Of a stretch of DNA of 64,000 bases, positions 63,971 through 64,000 are shown piece by piece. The position numbers and the translations under genes were made by a program. Within the stretch, counting starts at the first letter, position 1. Each line of letters begins with the position of its first letter. Location of the stretch: assembly GCF_030295955.1 (NCBI RefSeq), contig NZ_AP027363.1:930001-994000 (forward strand). The letters run 5' to 3'. The notes under the pieces were generated by a model that saw nothing but the letters and a program-made list of their open reading frames with translations, ran no database searches and was not told the origin of the DNA. Origin of the DNA: Thalassotalea agarivorans. GTDB lineage: Bacteria > Pseudomonadota > Gammaproteobacteria > Enterobacterales > Alteromonadaceae.

Positions 63971-64000
63971 TGAAAACGATTGAAAATGTAAGTCGCCGAA
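63971..64000 (+). CDS. Molybdenum hydroxylase large subunit (partial, start only)
   Basis: ATG at 63971 behind GGAGATAAC starts MKTIENVSRR and is cut by the window end. The Arg-Arg after Ser suits a twin-arginine signal, as found in IorB-like large subunits, so the enzyme is probably exported. Only ten codons are visible. Confidence 0.65.

Overview
The window looks like a chromosome segment from a marine gammaproteobacterium of the Alteromonadales, probably Colwelliaceae (Thalassotalea/Colwellia-like). The basis is moderate-to-low GC, the gene order ftsB-ispD-ispF-truD-surE-pcm-yqaA-nlpD-rpoS-mutS-recA, a full napEFDABC operon, oadGAB, and MetJ, TyrR, LexA and pheL-type control sites. This is inferred from gene content and style; no 16S or database comparison was possible.

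Layout. 1-1108: csrA, then tRNA-Ser(GCT) and two identical tRNA-Arg(ACG). 1109-11343: a phnA gene cut in two by an AT-rich island of about 9.9 kb. The 5' piece ends near 1192 and the 3' piece resumes at 11092. The island holds a decayed recombinase fused to a PKD-repeat protein, an orphan tail-anchored protein, a DUF5666 lipoprotein, cupin and LysR remnants, an IS110-type transposase remnant, a HEPN-motif protein and, just inside its right end, an intact but divergent phnA. 11362-13094: SIMPL-domain protein, a broken small membrane gene and a Phd/RelE-type toxin-antitoxin pair with a palindromic operator. 13564-16765: oadGAB sodium pump. 17034-22734: pdxH, a 59-residue protein and napEFDABC (minus strand). 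22923-28218: tmcA, a two-gene ABC exporter, a YbaN-like protein and a DUF4202 protein. 28394-43496: pyrG, eno, an FMN reductase, an orphan gene flanked by large palindromes, then the conserved ftsB-to-recA block. 43555-45509: glutathione-dependent formaldehyde detoxification. 45669-50312: metA-metH behind a MetJ array. 50701-57312: aroF-tyrA behind a TyrR box, then small lipoprotein, NTF2-like and regulator genes, then pheA behind a Phe-rich leader and attenuator. 57374-60160: MAPEG protein and penicillin acylase. 60274-64000: a tightly overlapping operon of cysteine desulfurase, SufU-like protein, XdhC, MocA-like cytidylyltransferase and a two-subunit molybdenum hydroxylase, cut by the window end.

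How the genes work together. csrA, rpoS and recA are global regulators. aroF-tyrA and pheA share control of Phe/Tyr synthesis, metA-metH make methionine, and napEFDABC reduces nitrate in the periplasm. The last operon appears to build and sulfurate a molybdenum cofactor for its own hydroxylase.

Most noteworthy: the phnA-splitting island that carries a replacement phnA; the recombinase/PKD chimera; the SufS-SufU-XdhC-MocA-hydroxylase operon; an exact 15-bp inverted operator in front of an XRE/membrane-protein pair; and several palindromic repeats. Four accessory genes carry single-base frameshifts, all in homopolymer runs, while the core genes are intact. That could mean decay or, less likely, assembly error.
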